64,000 nucleotides of DNA from Archangium lansingense. GTDB taxonomy: Bacteria; Myxococcota; Myxococcia; Myxococcales; Myxococcaceae. The DNA is taken from assembly GCF_026626635.1 (NCBI RefSeq), contig NZ_JAPNKA010000001.1, positions 11,082,501 to 11,146,500 on the forward strand, given 5' to 3'. Below the pieces are notes generated by a model. That model was given only the letters and a program-made list of their open reading frames with translations. It was not told where the DNA came from and did no database searches. Of the stretch, positions 16,909 through 26,793 are shown one piece after another. How positions within the stretch are numbered: the first letter of the stretch is position 1; each line of letters starts with the position of its first letter. A program made the translations under genes and the position numbers.

Positions 16909-18041
16909 AGCGTGCTCACCAAGAGGCGGCAGCGCAGGCCACCGTTGCGCACCGGCAGGTTGCGCCCCTCGGGCAGCCCCAGCGCGCGAATGAGGCCCGG
17001 GTCCTCTGGCAGCAGCACCGCGGCTCGCCAGCCCTTGAAGGCCCGCCGGAAGGTGTTTCCCATCGCCCGGTACAACCCCGGCAGGTCCTCCGCCTCCCCC
17101 ACCCGCTTGCCGTAGGGCGGGTTCGCCACCACCAACCCAGGCCCCAGCCCCGCCGGCGCCGCCAGCGTGCGCACGTCCTGGCGCTCCAGCGTGAGCGTCA
17201 CCCCAGCCCGCCGGGCATTGCGCCGCGCCGTGCCCAAGGAGCCCGCGTTGATGTCATGGCCCCTCAACGCCGAGCGCGGAGCCGGAAGCGCCTCTGCCTC
17301 CGCCCTCGCCTTGCGCGCACCCCAGTCCGCCGCATCGAAGCCGGGGAAGCGCTCGAAGGCGAACGCACGCTGGAGCCCCGGCGCCCGCCGCTGGGACATC
17401 CACGCACCCTCGATGAGGAAGGTACCCGAGCCGCACATCGGGTCCACCAGCGGCTCCACCCCGTCATACCCAGCCAGCACCAGGATGCCCGCGGCGAGCG
17501 TCTCGCGCAGGGGTGCTCGGCTCACCTCCTGCCGGTACCCGCGCCGATGTAGTGGCTCACCACTGGTGTCCGCGCTCACCGTGCACGTGTCGCCCTCCAC
17601 CCGGACCAGCAGGGTGAGGCCCTCGGAGGACTCCTCATCCAGAACCCCCGCGCGCTCCACCGAGGGAAGCCCCCACGCCCGCGCTGCAGCGGCCAGCACC
17701 GCGTCCGGCCCCTTGAAGCGCGCATGATGCAGGGCCACCGAGAGCCTCGGCGTCGTCCGCCCGTCCCACACCCGCTCCAGCGGCAGCCCCGCCAGGCCCT
17801 TGGCGAGCGCCCCGGCGTCCGTCGCGGAGAAGCGCCCCAGCCGCAGCCACACCCGGCTCGCCGTGCGCAGGCGTAGGTTGGCCTCTTGGTGCAGCCCCGG
17901 CGCCCCCATGAACTCCACCCCCCCGTCGACAGGGCGGGGAGAAAAGCCCAGGGCCTCGGCCTGCACGGCGGGCTCCAGTCCCGGCAGCGCCGAGACGAAG
18001 ACGTGTTCCCTCTGTTGGACGTTCGTCACCTGAGGGGGCAT
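16905..18041 (-). CDS. THUMP-domain class I rRNA methyltransferase (RlmL N-half-like)
   Basis: 378 residues from the ATG at 18041 (MPPQVTNVQQREHVFVSALP). The N-terminal half resembles the THUMP RNA-binding region (LEPAVQAEALGF, RVWLRLGRF); the C-terminal half is a Rossmann methyltransferase with DPMCGSGTFLIEGA (motif I, about 213-226) and ANPPYGKRVG (motif IV, the NPPY signature of base N-methyltransferases). Length and motifs match the 23S rRNA m2G2445 methyltransferase half of E. coli RlmL (YcbY), without the second RlmK domain. It is divergent from the flavin reductase gene 70 bp away. The exact target nucleotide is inferred from the family only. Confidence 0.88.
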   Translation of the reverse strand: MPPQVTNVQQREHVFVSALPGLEPAVQAEALGFSPRPVDGGVEFMGAPGLHQEANLRLRTASRVWLRLGRFSATDAGALAKGLAGLPLERVWDGRTTPRLSVALHHARFKGPDAVLAAAARAWGLPSVERAGVLDEESSEGLTLLVRVEGDTCTVSADTSGEPLHRRGYRQEVSRAPLRETLAAGILVLAGYDGVEPLVDPMCGSGTFLIEGAWMSQRRAPGLQRAFAFERFPGFDAADWGARKARAEAEALPAPRSALRGHDINAGSLGTARRNARRAGVTLTLERQDVRTLAAPAGLGPGLVVANPPYGKRVGEAEDLPGLYRAMGNTFRRAFKGWRAAVLLPEDPGLIRALGLPEGRNLPVRNGGLRCRLLVSTL

Positions 18042-18112
18042 TGTCCGCTGCTGACGCCCAGCCGCAACGCTTTCCTCGAAAGAACGTCCACCGGGCTGGT
18101 AGGGAGGAGGCC

Positions 18113-18997
18113 ATGAGCGCAGCCGTGACAACCGCCCGGAATCGCCCCCGGGAGTACGAGGTGACGGTGACCGAGGTGCGCCTCGAGACGCACGACACCG
18201 CCACCCTCTACCTGGACTTCGGCCAGGAGCGCCCCGAATACAAGGCCGGCCAGTTCCTCAACCTGGACCCGCACCAGTTCCCCGCGCTGGGCCGCTTCGC
18301 CGCCTACCTCCAGGAGCACAAGGCCCGCAAGGAGCCCGCGCGCTCGTACTCGCTCGCCTCCGCGCCGCACGAGCCCCTGGTGGCCATCACCGTGAAGGAC
18401 GAGGACTACATCCCCGGCTTCACCCGCTACCCGCCCCTGCTCTCCCCCTACCTCGTCCACGCGCCCCTCACCGGCTCGCGCATGAAGGTGCTGGGCTTCA
18501 TGGGGCCCTATGTGCTGCCGGATGACATCGAGGAGCGCACGGACCACCTCGTCCACGTCGTCGCCGGCTCCGGCGCGGTCCCCAACTTCTCCATCATCAA
18601 GGACGCCCTGCACCGGGCACTCAAGCCTCGCCACACCGTCATCTGCTCCAACAAGACGTGGGGCGACATCCTCTATCGAGAGGCCTTCGAGGCGCTCGAG
18701 CGCTCGCACCCAGACAAGCTGCGCGTGGTGCACACCCTCACCCGAGAGACGGACGAGTCGCGCTTCGGAGCCGCCGTGCGCAAGGGCCGGGTCGCCGAGG
18801 CCCTGCTGGAGGAGCTCATCCCGGACCGGGCCACGTGCCTCGTCTACGTGTGCGGCCCGGCCATCACCCCATGGGACCGGCGCAAGGCGCTGGAGACGCG
18901 CACCCCGGCCACGCCGCGCTTCATGGAGACGGTGCTCGGCCACCTCCACACGATCGGCCTCGAGGACAAACGCATCAAGCGGGAGTCGTACGGGTAG
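18113..18997 (+). CDS. FAD-binding oxidoreductase, ferredoxin-NADP reductase family
   Basis: 294 residues from ATG 18113 after a perfect GGGAGGAGG ribosome site. FAD-binding signature ARSYSLASAP (RxYSxxS type), preceded by YKAGQFLNL; NAD(P)-binding region starts at VVAGSGAVPNFSIIKDAL, and the C-terminal half has VYVCGPAITPWD. There is no 2Fe-2S ferredoxin domain, so electrons must go to or from a separate carrier. It passes electrons between NAD(P)H and an iron-sulfur or flavoprotein partner; the partner is not encoded next to it. Similar stand-alone reductases serve oxygenase and BoxA-like systems, which cannot be decided here. Confidence 0.85.
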   Translation: MSAAVTTARNRPREYEVTVTEVRLETHDTATLYLDFGQERPEYKAGQFLNLDPHQFPALGRFAAYLQEHKARKEPARSYSLASAPHEPLVAITVKDEDYIPGFTRYPPLLSPYLVHAPLTGSRMKVLGFMGPYVLPDDIEERTDHLVHVVAGSGAVPNFSIIKDALHRALKPRHTVICSNKTWGDILYREAFEALERSHPDKLRVVHTLTRETDESRFGAAVRKGRVAEALLEELIPDRATCLVYVCGPAITPWDRRKALETRTPATPRFMETVLGHLHTIGLEDKRIKRESYG

Positions 18998-19050
18998 CTG
19001 TCACCGCCGGCAAGCGCTTCGTCTTCAAGGAGCCGCCCAGGCCGGAGGAG

Positions 19051-19932
19051 TCAGTGGGCGGTGTCCTCGCCGTCTTCCGGCTTCAGCGTGACCCCGGCCT
19101 TGGACTGGGCTCCCCTCTCCGCGTGCCGGGCCTCCAGCTCGGCCTGCCTGAGCGCCCGCTGCTGGTCGTGGCGGGCCACGAGCTCCTGGCCCATCTGGAT
19201 GAAGTCCGCGAGCACCGGCCAGTGCTCCCGGCAGAACGCCAACTCCCGCTCCGGGAGCAGCGCGAGCGACAACAGGGTCATGTAGATGAACTCGCGGTCG
19301 CGCTCGGGGTCCACCTTCCATTGCGCATAGGCGCGGAACAGCCGGAGCCGGGTACACACGAGCCTGTCAGCCATCACCACCGGCCAACTGGCCTCCATCA
19401 GCTTCAAGGCCGCGCCCAGATGCCCCTCACGGCAGAGGATGGCCACCTCGGGCAGCACCAGGAAGGAGACCTTCGCCCCAAAGCGGGCGTGGGCCTCGCC
19501 GAGCCAGCGTCTGGCGCGTGAGGTCTTCCCCAGCATGGCGAGGCACAGCGAGAGGTGGGCGGGCAGGATGAGCGCGTCCATCCACATCGAGCGCGGCAGT
19601 TGCTGCTCCATGAGCGGCTCCAACACGGCCGCGGCCTCCGCGTACCCGCCCAGGTTCATGCGGCAGAACCCCACGCCCGCCAACGCCGCTGTGCGTCGGG
19701 GTCCCCGCGAGCAGCGGGCCGCCGCCTGGAAGTGCTCCTCCGCCCGCGGGAGCCATCCTCCCCCCTTGCGTAGCTGGTGGCAGGCCCGGCGGAAAGAGAG
19801 GGACCAGCAACTCCAGTGCAACAGCATCCGCACCGCGGCGGCGGCACACACCAGCGCGCCCAGCACGAGCACGGACAGGACAGCGCGCGGGTACACGTCC
19901 GGGCGCGTCGAGGTGGACAACAACCAATCCAT
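19051..19932 (-). CDS. Membrane-anchored TPR-like hypothetical protein
   Basis: 293 residues from the ATG at 19932 (MDWLLSTSTRPDVYPR). One N-terminal transmembrane helix (AVLSVLVLGALVCAAAAVRM, about 17-36), then a cytoplasmic helical-repeat region resembling degenerate tetratricopeptide repeats: ALAGVGFCRMNLGGYAEAAA, LILPAHLSLCLAMLGKTSRA and further pairs. The last 50 residues are charged and Gln-rich. I do not recognise a named family. It is convergent with the flavin reductase and downstream of the methyltransferase/Nfu genes on the same strand, with about 120 bp between. Confidence 0.62.
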   Translation of the reverse strand: MDWLLSTSTRPDVYPRAVLSVLVLGALVCAAAAVRMLLHWSCWSLSFRRACHQLRKGGGWLPRAEEHFQAAARCSRGPRRTAALAGVGFCRMNLGGYAEAAAVLEPLMEQQLPRSMWMDALILPAHLSLCLAMLGKTSRARRWLGEAHARFGAKVSFLVLPEVAILCREGHLGAALKLMEASWPVVMADRLVCTRLRLFRAYAQWKVDPERDREFIYMTLLSLALLPERELAFCREHWPVLADFIQMGQELVARHDQQRALRQAELEARHAERGAQSKAGVTLKPEDGEDTAH

Positions 19933-20054
19933 GAGAGGGCTCCAGACTGACGGCGGAGGTCCAGTGCCCAACCCTACCGCGAACGTCACCCCGGGTCACG
20001 CGTCAGGACGAGGCGCGGACGCGCCCCGTGCAACGGGCTCGGAGCCAGTTGCGC

Positions 20055-20768
20055 TCAGGAAGGAGTGGGAAGCGTCCGCGGCGCGGGCTCCACGCCCAGC
20101 ACCCGCGCCAGCTTGGGCCGCACCCCGAAGGAGCCCAGCAGCGACTCCAGCTTCGCGCGCGCCTGCCGGTTCTCCCGGTGCACCCGCCGGCCGAGAATCA
20201 GCTCGTTCTTCAGCGAGTGCTCCCAGCCCGTCAGCTCCGTCACCGTCACCTGGTAGCCGAAAGCCTCCAGCGTCAGCGCGCGGATGACGTTGGTGAGGTG
20301 GCTGCCGAACTCCCGCCGGTGCCAGGCGTGCTGGTAGAGCAGCGCCAGCGTCGGGTCCACCGCCTGCTTGCTCTCCTTGAGCTGCTGGGCCACCTCCGCC
20401 TGGCAGCACGGCACCACCGCCACGTGGTCCGCACCCTTCTGGATGGCCACCGCCAGCGCGTCGTCCGTCGCCGTGTCGCACGCGTGCAGCGCCATGAGCA
20501 CGTGGATGCGCTCGGGCCACTGCGCCTCGTCCAGGTGCGCCGTCTGGAACTCCATCCGCCCGAAGCCCAGCCGCCCGGCCCGCTCCTTCGCCCGCTGCGT
20601 CAGCTCCGGCCGCCCCTCGACGTTCAGCAGCGTGCCCGCCTCGGCGTCCTTGAGGAACAGCTCGTAGAGGATGAAGCCCAGGTACGCGTTGCCGCTGCCC
20701 GCGTCCACCACCACGGGCGCACCATGGCGCGACTGCACTTCCTCCATGGCAGGCCGCAGCAGGCCCAC
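20055..20768 (-). CDS. Class I SAM-dependent methyltransferase (Methyltransf_32-like); true start probably upstream
   Basis: From GTG 20768 the product is 237 residues. Motif I is VVVDAGSGNAYLGFIL, followed by the acidic residue in LLNVEGRPEL and by LMALHACDTATDDAL and VVPCCQAEVAQQL, as in Methyltransf_32 (GSTCD-like) proteins, which are putative RNA methyltransferases. The reading frame continues coding-like upstream (RELHLLTREGNLNADALRKL) with no stop as far as the Nfu gene but contains no ATG, GTG or TTG. A CTG at 20873 preceded by GGCGGGAG is a possible real start and would add 35 residues. It is probably co-transcribed with the Nfu gene just upstream. Confidence 0.78.
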   Translation of the reverse strand: MGLLRPAMEEVQSRHGAPVVVDAGSGNAYLGFILYELFLKDAEAGTLLNVEGRPELTQRAKERAGRLGFGRMEFQTAHLDEAQWPERIHVLMALHACDTATDDALAVAIQKGADHVAVVPCCQAEVAQQLKESKQAVDPTLALLYQHAWHRREFGSHLTNVIRALTLEAFGYQVTVTELTGWEHSLKNELILGRRVHRENRQARAKLESLLGSFGVRPKLARVLGVEPAPRTLPTPS

Positions 20769-20911
20769 CAGGTGATTGACCTGCTTGAGCTTGCGCAGCG
20801 CGTCCGCGTTGAGGTTGCCCTCACGCGTGAGCAGGTGCAGCTCACGCAGGAGCTCCTTGGATTGATCCGGCAGAAGCTCCCGCCGGACCTGCTTGCCTTT
20901 GACTTGCCGCC

Positions 20912-21472
20912 TCAGACGGACACCACTTCGGTGACCTCGGGGACGAGCTCACGCAGGCGCGTCTCGATTCCCATCTTCAAGGTCGCCGTGGACGAGGGGC
21001 AGCCTGCGCAGGCGCCCTTCATGTGCAGGTAGACGATGCCTTCCTCATAGCGGTCCAGGGTGATGTCGCCGCCATCCTGCGCCACCGCCGGCCGGATCTC
21101 CGCGTCCAGGATGTCCTGGATGCGCGCCTCCACCGAACCGCCTGCACTCACAGCCGTGCGCGCCGCCGCCAGCGCATCCTCGTTCACCGCCGGCAGCCCC
21201 GCCGTCAGGTGCTCGTCCAGCGTGCCCATCACCGCGTCATTCAGCTCATCCCACTCGCCCTCGTCCCCCTTGGTGACGGTGACGAAGTTGCTGCCCACCA
21301 TCACCGCCGTCACGCCCTTGATGCCCATGAGCTTGAGCGCCAGCGGCGACTTCTCCTCCGCCGCCTGCTTGCTCGTGATGTTCACCGCCCCGGATGACAC
21401 GAGCCGCCGGTCCACCACGTACTTCAAGGTGCTGGGGTTGGGCGTCCACTCGAGCTGGATGTTCACCGACAT
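20912..21472 (-). CDS. Nfu-type iron-sulfur cluster scaffold protein
   Basis: 186 residues from the ATG at 21472 (MSVNIQLEWTPNPSTLKYVV). The N-terminal half is the Nfu_N domain (PNPSTLKYVV, SPLALKLMGIKGVTAVMVG), the C-terminal half the NifU-like domain with the cluster-binding CxxC in KGACAGCPSS and the family closing segment ETRLRELVPEVTEV. Such proteins carry 4Fe-4S clusters from the assembly machinery to target apoproteins in the cytoplasm. The methyltransferase gene follows closely on the same strand. The promoter region towards the divergent DUF2378 gene is about 185 bp. Confidence 0.93.
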   Translation of the reverse strand: MSVNIQLEWTPNPSTLKYVVDRRLVSSGAVNITSKQAAEEKSPLALKLMGIKGVTAVMVGSNFVTVTKGDEGEWDELNDAVMGTLDEHLTAGLPAVNEDALAAARTAVSAGGSVEARIQDILDAEIRPAVAQDGGDITLDRYEEGIVYLHMKGACAGCPSSTATLKMGIETRLRELVPEVTEVVSV

Positions 21473-21554
21473 GTGGAAATCTCTCCTGTGCCCATCCTCT
21501 AAGCCGCCCGCCCTTCCGTGGCAACCGCGAGCTGAGGGGTTACCTCCCTCTCGG

Positions 21555-21625
21555 GTTGCTTTATCTGACAATCAGAACTTTACTGGACTTCAGTGAATCA
21601 CTGGTCAGGCATGATAAGCTGAGAA
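21555..21625 (+). promoter_or_regulatory. AT-rich probable promoter/leader of the DUF2378 gene
   Basis: A rare AT-rich island (TTGCTTTATCTGACAATCAG and CATGATAAGCTGAG) in the divergent gap between the Nfu and DUF2378 genes. A TTGCTT box with TTTACT 17 bases downstream could be a sigma-70 type pair, but the match is weak. A promoter is inferred mainly from position and base composition. Confidence 0.3.
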
Positions 21626-21657
21626 CACGGTGGGCTTTTCCACCGGGGAGACGTTCC

Positions 21658-22227
21658 ATGGAGAGCTCGAGTCTGTTGGTGCACCCCCCCCGAGTGGCAG
21701 CGCAGCCGCGCATCCCATCGAGCGTGTTCGAGGGCCTGTTCGTCCGGGGACTGGAGCCGAACAGCGAACTGAGCCGGGCGCTGGAAGCCGAGGGGTATGA
21801 CCGCCGGTGCCCCGAGGTCGACTACCCCGTGCAGGTGTGGAAGCGGTGCGTGGCGATTGCCCGGGACATGGCCTATGGGGAGCTGAGCGACGCGGATGCC
21901 TACCGCATCCTCGGCCGCAAGCTGACCCAGGGGTTCGCGGACACGCTGATAGGCCGGGTGACCGTGGTAGCCATCCCCATGATTGGCCCGGCGCGTGTGG
22001 TGGAGCGGCTGCCGCGCTACCTGGCGATGATGGGGCGGCCGGACCTGGAGGTGCAGTTGGCGTCGGTGGGCGAGCGCGCCCGGCGCATCACCATCCCCGA
22101 CATGCACAACCGCCCGGAGTTCATCGCCGGCGCGCTGGAGGCGGCGCTGGAGCGGGCCCACGTACAGCCCATCGTCAGCGTGGAGGAGCGCCTGGTCCAG
22201 GGCTTCCGCCTCCTCGTGCGATGGTAG
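21658..22227 (+). CDS. DUF2378-family protein (TIGR02265), myxobacterial
   Basis: 189 residues from ATG 21658. Hallmarks of the family as I know it: SSVFEGLFVRGLEP near the N-terminus, RDMAYGELSDADAYRILGRKLTQGF in the middle, and a heme-NO-binding-like fold suggested by RVTVVAIPMIGPARVVERLP. DUF2378 proteins occur in many copies in Myxococcales genomes, have no assigned function and are rarely seen elsewhere. It is followed 10 bases downstream by another unknown gene on the same strand, so the two are likely one transcription unit. Confidence 0.82.
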   Translation: MESSSLLVHPPRVAAQPRIPSSVFEGLFVRGLEPNSELSRALEAEGYDRRCPEVDYPVQVWKRCVAIARDMAYGELSDADAYRILGRKLTQGFADTLIGRVTVVAIPMIGPARVVERLPRYLAMMGRPDLEVQLASVGERARRITIPDMHNRPEFIAGALEAALERAHVQPIVSVEERLVQGFRLLVRW

Positions 22228-22237
22228 AGAGCGCGCC

Positions 22238-22678
22238 ATGACCTTTCCCCCTCGGCTGGCGCACCTGGCCACGCGCCCGGTGGTGGTGGCGAAGCTGATT
22301 CCCACCTACGCACGCGCCCACAACATCGACGAAGACGAGGCCGCCCAGCGGCTGTCCTCCGCCCTTCAGGGCCGGCTGCTGCCCTCGCTGCTGGAAGAGG
22401 CGTGGCTGGCCATGCGGGGCAAGTCCAAGCGGCTCAACGACGAGGGCCTGCTGGAGAAGGTGGCCACCACGCTGAAGGATCGGCCGACTCGCCCCGGGCG
22501 GGTGGCGGAGCTGACGCCCGCGTGGAGTGCCTTCCTGGTGCTCGCGGACCTGGAGGCCGGCACCGCCAGCGAGGCCGCGCGCAGGGTGATGGAGTCGCCC
22601 GAGGGCCGGCAGCGAGCCCAGGCAGGACTCGCAGAAGTGGGCCGGTTCCTCGCCGCAGAGCTCACCCGGGGCCGCTAG
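22238..22678 (+). CDS. Hypothetical protein, all-helical
   Basis: 146 residues, starting 10 bases after the DUF2378 gene. The sequence is rich in Ala, Leu and Arg and predicts as helices (RLSSALQGRLLPSLLEEAWL, SEAARRVMESPEGRQRAQAG); no signal peptide, membrane span or catalytic motif is visible. Codon usage matches the neighbours, so it is most likely a genuine gene. Its position suggests a shared role with the DUF2378 protein. A perfect 18-bp inverted repeat lies about 35 bases beyond the stop. Confidence 0.6.
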   Translation: MTFPPRLAHLATRPVVVAKLIPTYARAHNIDEDEAAQRLSSALQGRLLPSLLEEAWLAMRGKSKRLNDEGLLEKVATTLKDRPTRPGRVAELTPAWSAFLVLADLEAGTASEAARRVMESPEGRQRAQAGLAEVGRFLAAELTRGR

Positions 22679-22711
22679 GCCGCCATTCCCACCGACCTTC
22701 TGGACGCGCAC

Positions 22712-22748
22712 CGCGCGAAGTTGTCCAACAGTTGGACAACTTCGCGCG
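22712..22748. promoter_or_regulatory. Perfect 18-bp inverted repeat with one-base centre
   Basis: CGCGCGAAGTTGTCCAAC, A, then its exact reverse complement. It lies between the end of the hypothetical gene and the FemAB-like gene start (about 50 bases before it). As RNA it would form a very stable hairpin (terminator without T-run); as DNA the TTGTCCAA-CAG-TTGGACAA core looks like an operator for a dimeric repressor. Which one applies cannot be told here. Confidence 0.6.
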
Positions 22749-22796
22749 AGCTGGCGGGCCCGGCGCGTGGCCGTTATAGGCTGCGGCCGCCCGACG

Positions 22797-23975
22797 ATGT
22801 CCGACCCGCTGCCGCCCACCCTGCGCATCCATCGCGCCATCACCGAGGTTCCCCGGGGAGCCTGGGACGCGTTGCTCGACGATGCGGCCCGGCCCTTCCT
22901 GGAGTGGGCCTTCCTCGCGGCGCTGGAGGAGAGTAGCAGCGTGGGTCCCCATGTGGGCTGGCACCCGCGCCACCTCACCCTCTGGAGGGGCACGCGGCTG
23001 GTGGCGGCGGCCCCCGCGTACCTCAAGGACGACAGCCACGGCGAGTTCGTCGCCGACGGCGCCTGGGCCACCGCTGCAGAGCGGCTGGGCGTGCGTTACT
23101 ACCCCAAGCTGGTGCTGGCCGTTCCCTTCACGCCCGTCACGAGCCGCCGGCTGCTGGTGGCCTCCGGCGAGGACCGGACGGCCCGGGAAGCGGAGCTCGC
23201 CCGCGCAGCCCTGGAGTACGCCCGCGCCGAGGGCTTCTCCAGCGTCCACGTCCTCTTCCCCACCGAGGCCGAGGCCACCTCCTTGGAGTCCGCTGGCTAT
23301 GCGGTGCGCTTGGGCGTCCAGTACCAGTGGCGCAACGCGGGCTACGGCTCCTTCGAGGACTTCCTCGCCCGCTTCCACACACGGAGGCGACACCAGCTCC
23401 GCCGGGAGCTCCGGGCCCCAGCTGCCCAGGGCCTCACCCTGCGCACCCTCCGGGGCGATGCCCTGGCTGGAGTGAACCCGGAAGACCTCTACCGCCTGTA
23501 TGCCTCCACGGTGGACAAGTACCCCTGGGGCCGGCGCTTTCTCACCCCGGACTTCTTCGCGCGGATGCTGTCCACCTTCTCTCACGCCTGCGAGGTGGTG
23601 GAGGCCCGCCGGGAGGGCCAGCTGGTGGCCGGCGCCTTCAACCTGGTGGGCCCCCGGGTGCTCTACGGCCGATACTGGGGGAGCCTCGAGGAGAACCCCT
23701 TCCTTCACTTCAATGTGTGCCTCTACCACCCGATGGCCGACGCCATCGCCCGAGGGCTGGAGCGCTTCGAGCCGGGGGCGGGGGGCGAGCACAAGCTCAC
23801 CCGGGGGTGCGAGCCGAGCCTCACCCGGAGCGCTCACTTGCTCTTCCACCCAGGGGTCGACCGGGCGGTACGCTCCTACCTGGAGCACGAACGGGCGGCC
23901 GTGCTGGCTGGCCTGCCCCGGTGGCGGGCCGAAACAGGATTCAAGCGGGGGCCGTTGGTGCCCCCTACTCGTTAG
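22797..23975 (+). CDS. FemAB/GNAT-like peptidogalycan biosynthesis protein (COG3146, DUF482)
   Basis: 392 residues from ATG 22797 (MSDPLPPTLRIHRAITEVPR). Matches the COG3146 pattern: PFLEWAFLAALEESSSVGPH near the N-terminus, LVAAAPAYLKDDSHGEFVAD, YPKLVLAVPFTPVTSRRLL, the internal EDFLARFHTRRRHQLRRELR, and GRYWGSLEENPFLHFNVCLY plus EHKLTRGCEP near the C-terminus. The fold is two GNAT-like acyltransferase domains; the substrate has not been established. It starts just after the palindrome at 22712 and is followed 9 bases downstream by clpS, which makes an operon with clpS-clpA possible. Confidence 0.86.
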   Translation: MSDPLPPTLRIHRAITEVPRGAWDALLDDAARPFLEWAFLAALEESSSVGPHVGWHPRHLTLWRGTRLVAAAPAYLKDDSHGEFVADGAWATAAERLGVRYYPKLVLAVPFTPVTSRRLLVASGEDRTAREAELARAALEYARAEGFSSVHVLFPTEAEATSLESAGYAVRLGVQYQWRNAGYGSFEDFLARFHTRRRHQLRRELRAPAAQGLTLRTLRGDALAGVNPEDLYRLYASTVDKYPWGRRFLTPDFFARMLSTFSHACEVVEARREGQLVAGAFNLVGPRVLYGRYWGSLEENPFLHFNVCLYHPMADAIARGLERFEPGAGGEHKLTRGCEPSLTRSAHLLFHPGVDRAVRSYLEHERAAVLAGLPRWRAETGFKRGPLVPPTR

Positions 23976-23984
23976 AGGGAGACC

Positions 23985-24311
23985 ATGTCCCGAGAGAAGT
24001 ACGACCCGGATTCCAACGTTGTCACGGAGACGGTGCCGCAGAAGAAGCTCAAGCGGCCCACCCTCTACAAGGTACTGCTGCACAACGACAACTACACCAC
24101 TCGGGAGTTCGTGGTGGCCGTCCTGAAGGAGGTCTTCCACAAATCCGAGGCGGACGCCGTGCAGATCATGCTGCACGTTCATTACAACGGAGTCGGCGTA
24201 GCTGGCGTTTATACGTTCGAGGTCGCCGAAACGAAGGTACGGACCGTGGAGGCGGCGGCGCGGGAGAATGGCTTCCCGCTGCGCCTCTCGATGGAACCAG
24301 AGGAAGGTTGA
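23985..24311 (+). CDS. clpS: ATP-dependent Clp protease adaptor ClpS
   Basis: 108 residues. The ClpS core is unmistakable: YKVLLHNDNYTTREFVVAVL, the residues lining the N-degron pocket (Asn/Asp in HNDN), IMLHVHYNGVGVAGVYTFEVAETK. ClpS delivers N-end-rule substrates to ClpA and reshapes ClpAP specificity in the cytoplasm. The stop is 4 bases before the clpA start, so the pair is translated together. Length matches the family (about 106). Confidence 0.96.
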   Translation: MSREKYDPDSNVVTETVPQKKLKRPTLYKVLLHNDNYTTREFVVAVLKEVFHKSEADAVQIMLHVHYNGVGVAGVYTFEVAETKVRTVEAAARENGFPLRLSMEPEEG

Positions 24312-24315
24312 GACC

Positions 24316-26625
<2,310 letters not shown>

Positions 26626-26632
26626 AACAAAG

Positions 26633-26712
26633 ACCCTCACCCCTGCCCTCTCCCAAAGGGAGAGGGAGCCGAGTGAGTCCCTCTCCCCCTGGGAGAGGGT
26701 CGGGGTGAGGGT
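26633..26712. repeat. Composite palindromic REP-like repeat, copy 5 (80 bp)
   Basis: The most complete copy. It starts ACCCTCACCCC and ends GGGGTGAGGGT, an 11-bp outer inverted repeat. Inside are two hairpins: CCCTCTCCC-AAA-GGGAGAGGG and CCCTCTCCCCCTGGGAGAGGG, separated by a short linker. It lies directly after the clpA stop, between convergent genes. Confidence 0.7.
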
Positions 26713-26733
26713 GTGGAGGACCCCGGAAATGAC

Positions 26734-26780
26734 AAGGGCCAGGTCGGAGGGTCTCCCCTCCCCTGGCCCTTCGTCTTTCC
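26734..26780. terminator. Terminator between clpA and the convergent MCP gene
   Basis: AAGGGCCAGG pairs with CCTGGCCCTT across an 18-base loop, followed by CGTCTTTCCT. The symmetric stem sits between convergent transcription units (clpA and the chemosensory operon) and could work for both. Confidence 0.65.
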
Positions 26781-26793
26781 TACCGGCGACGAA

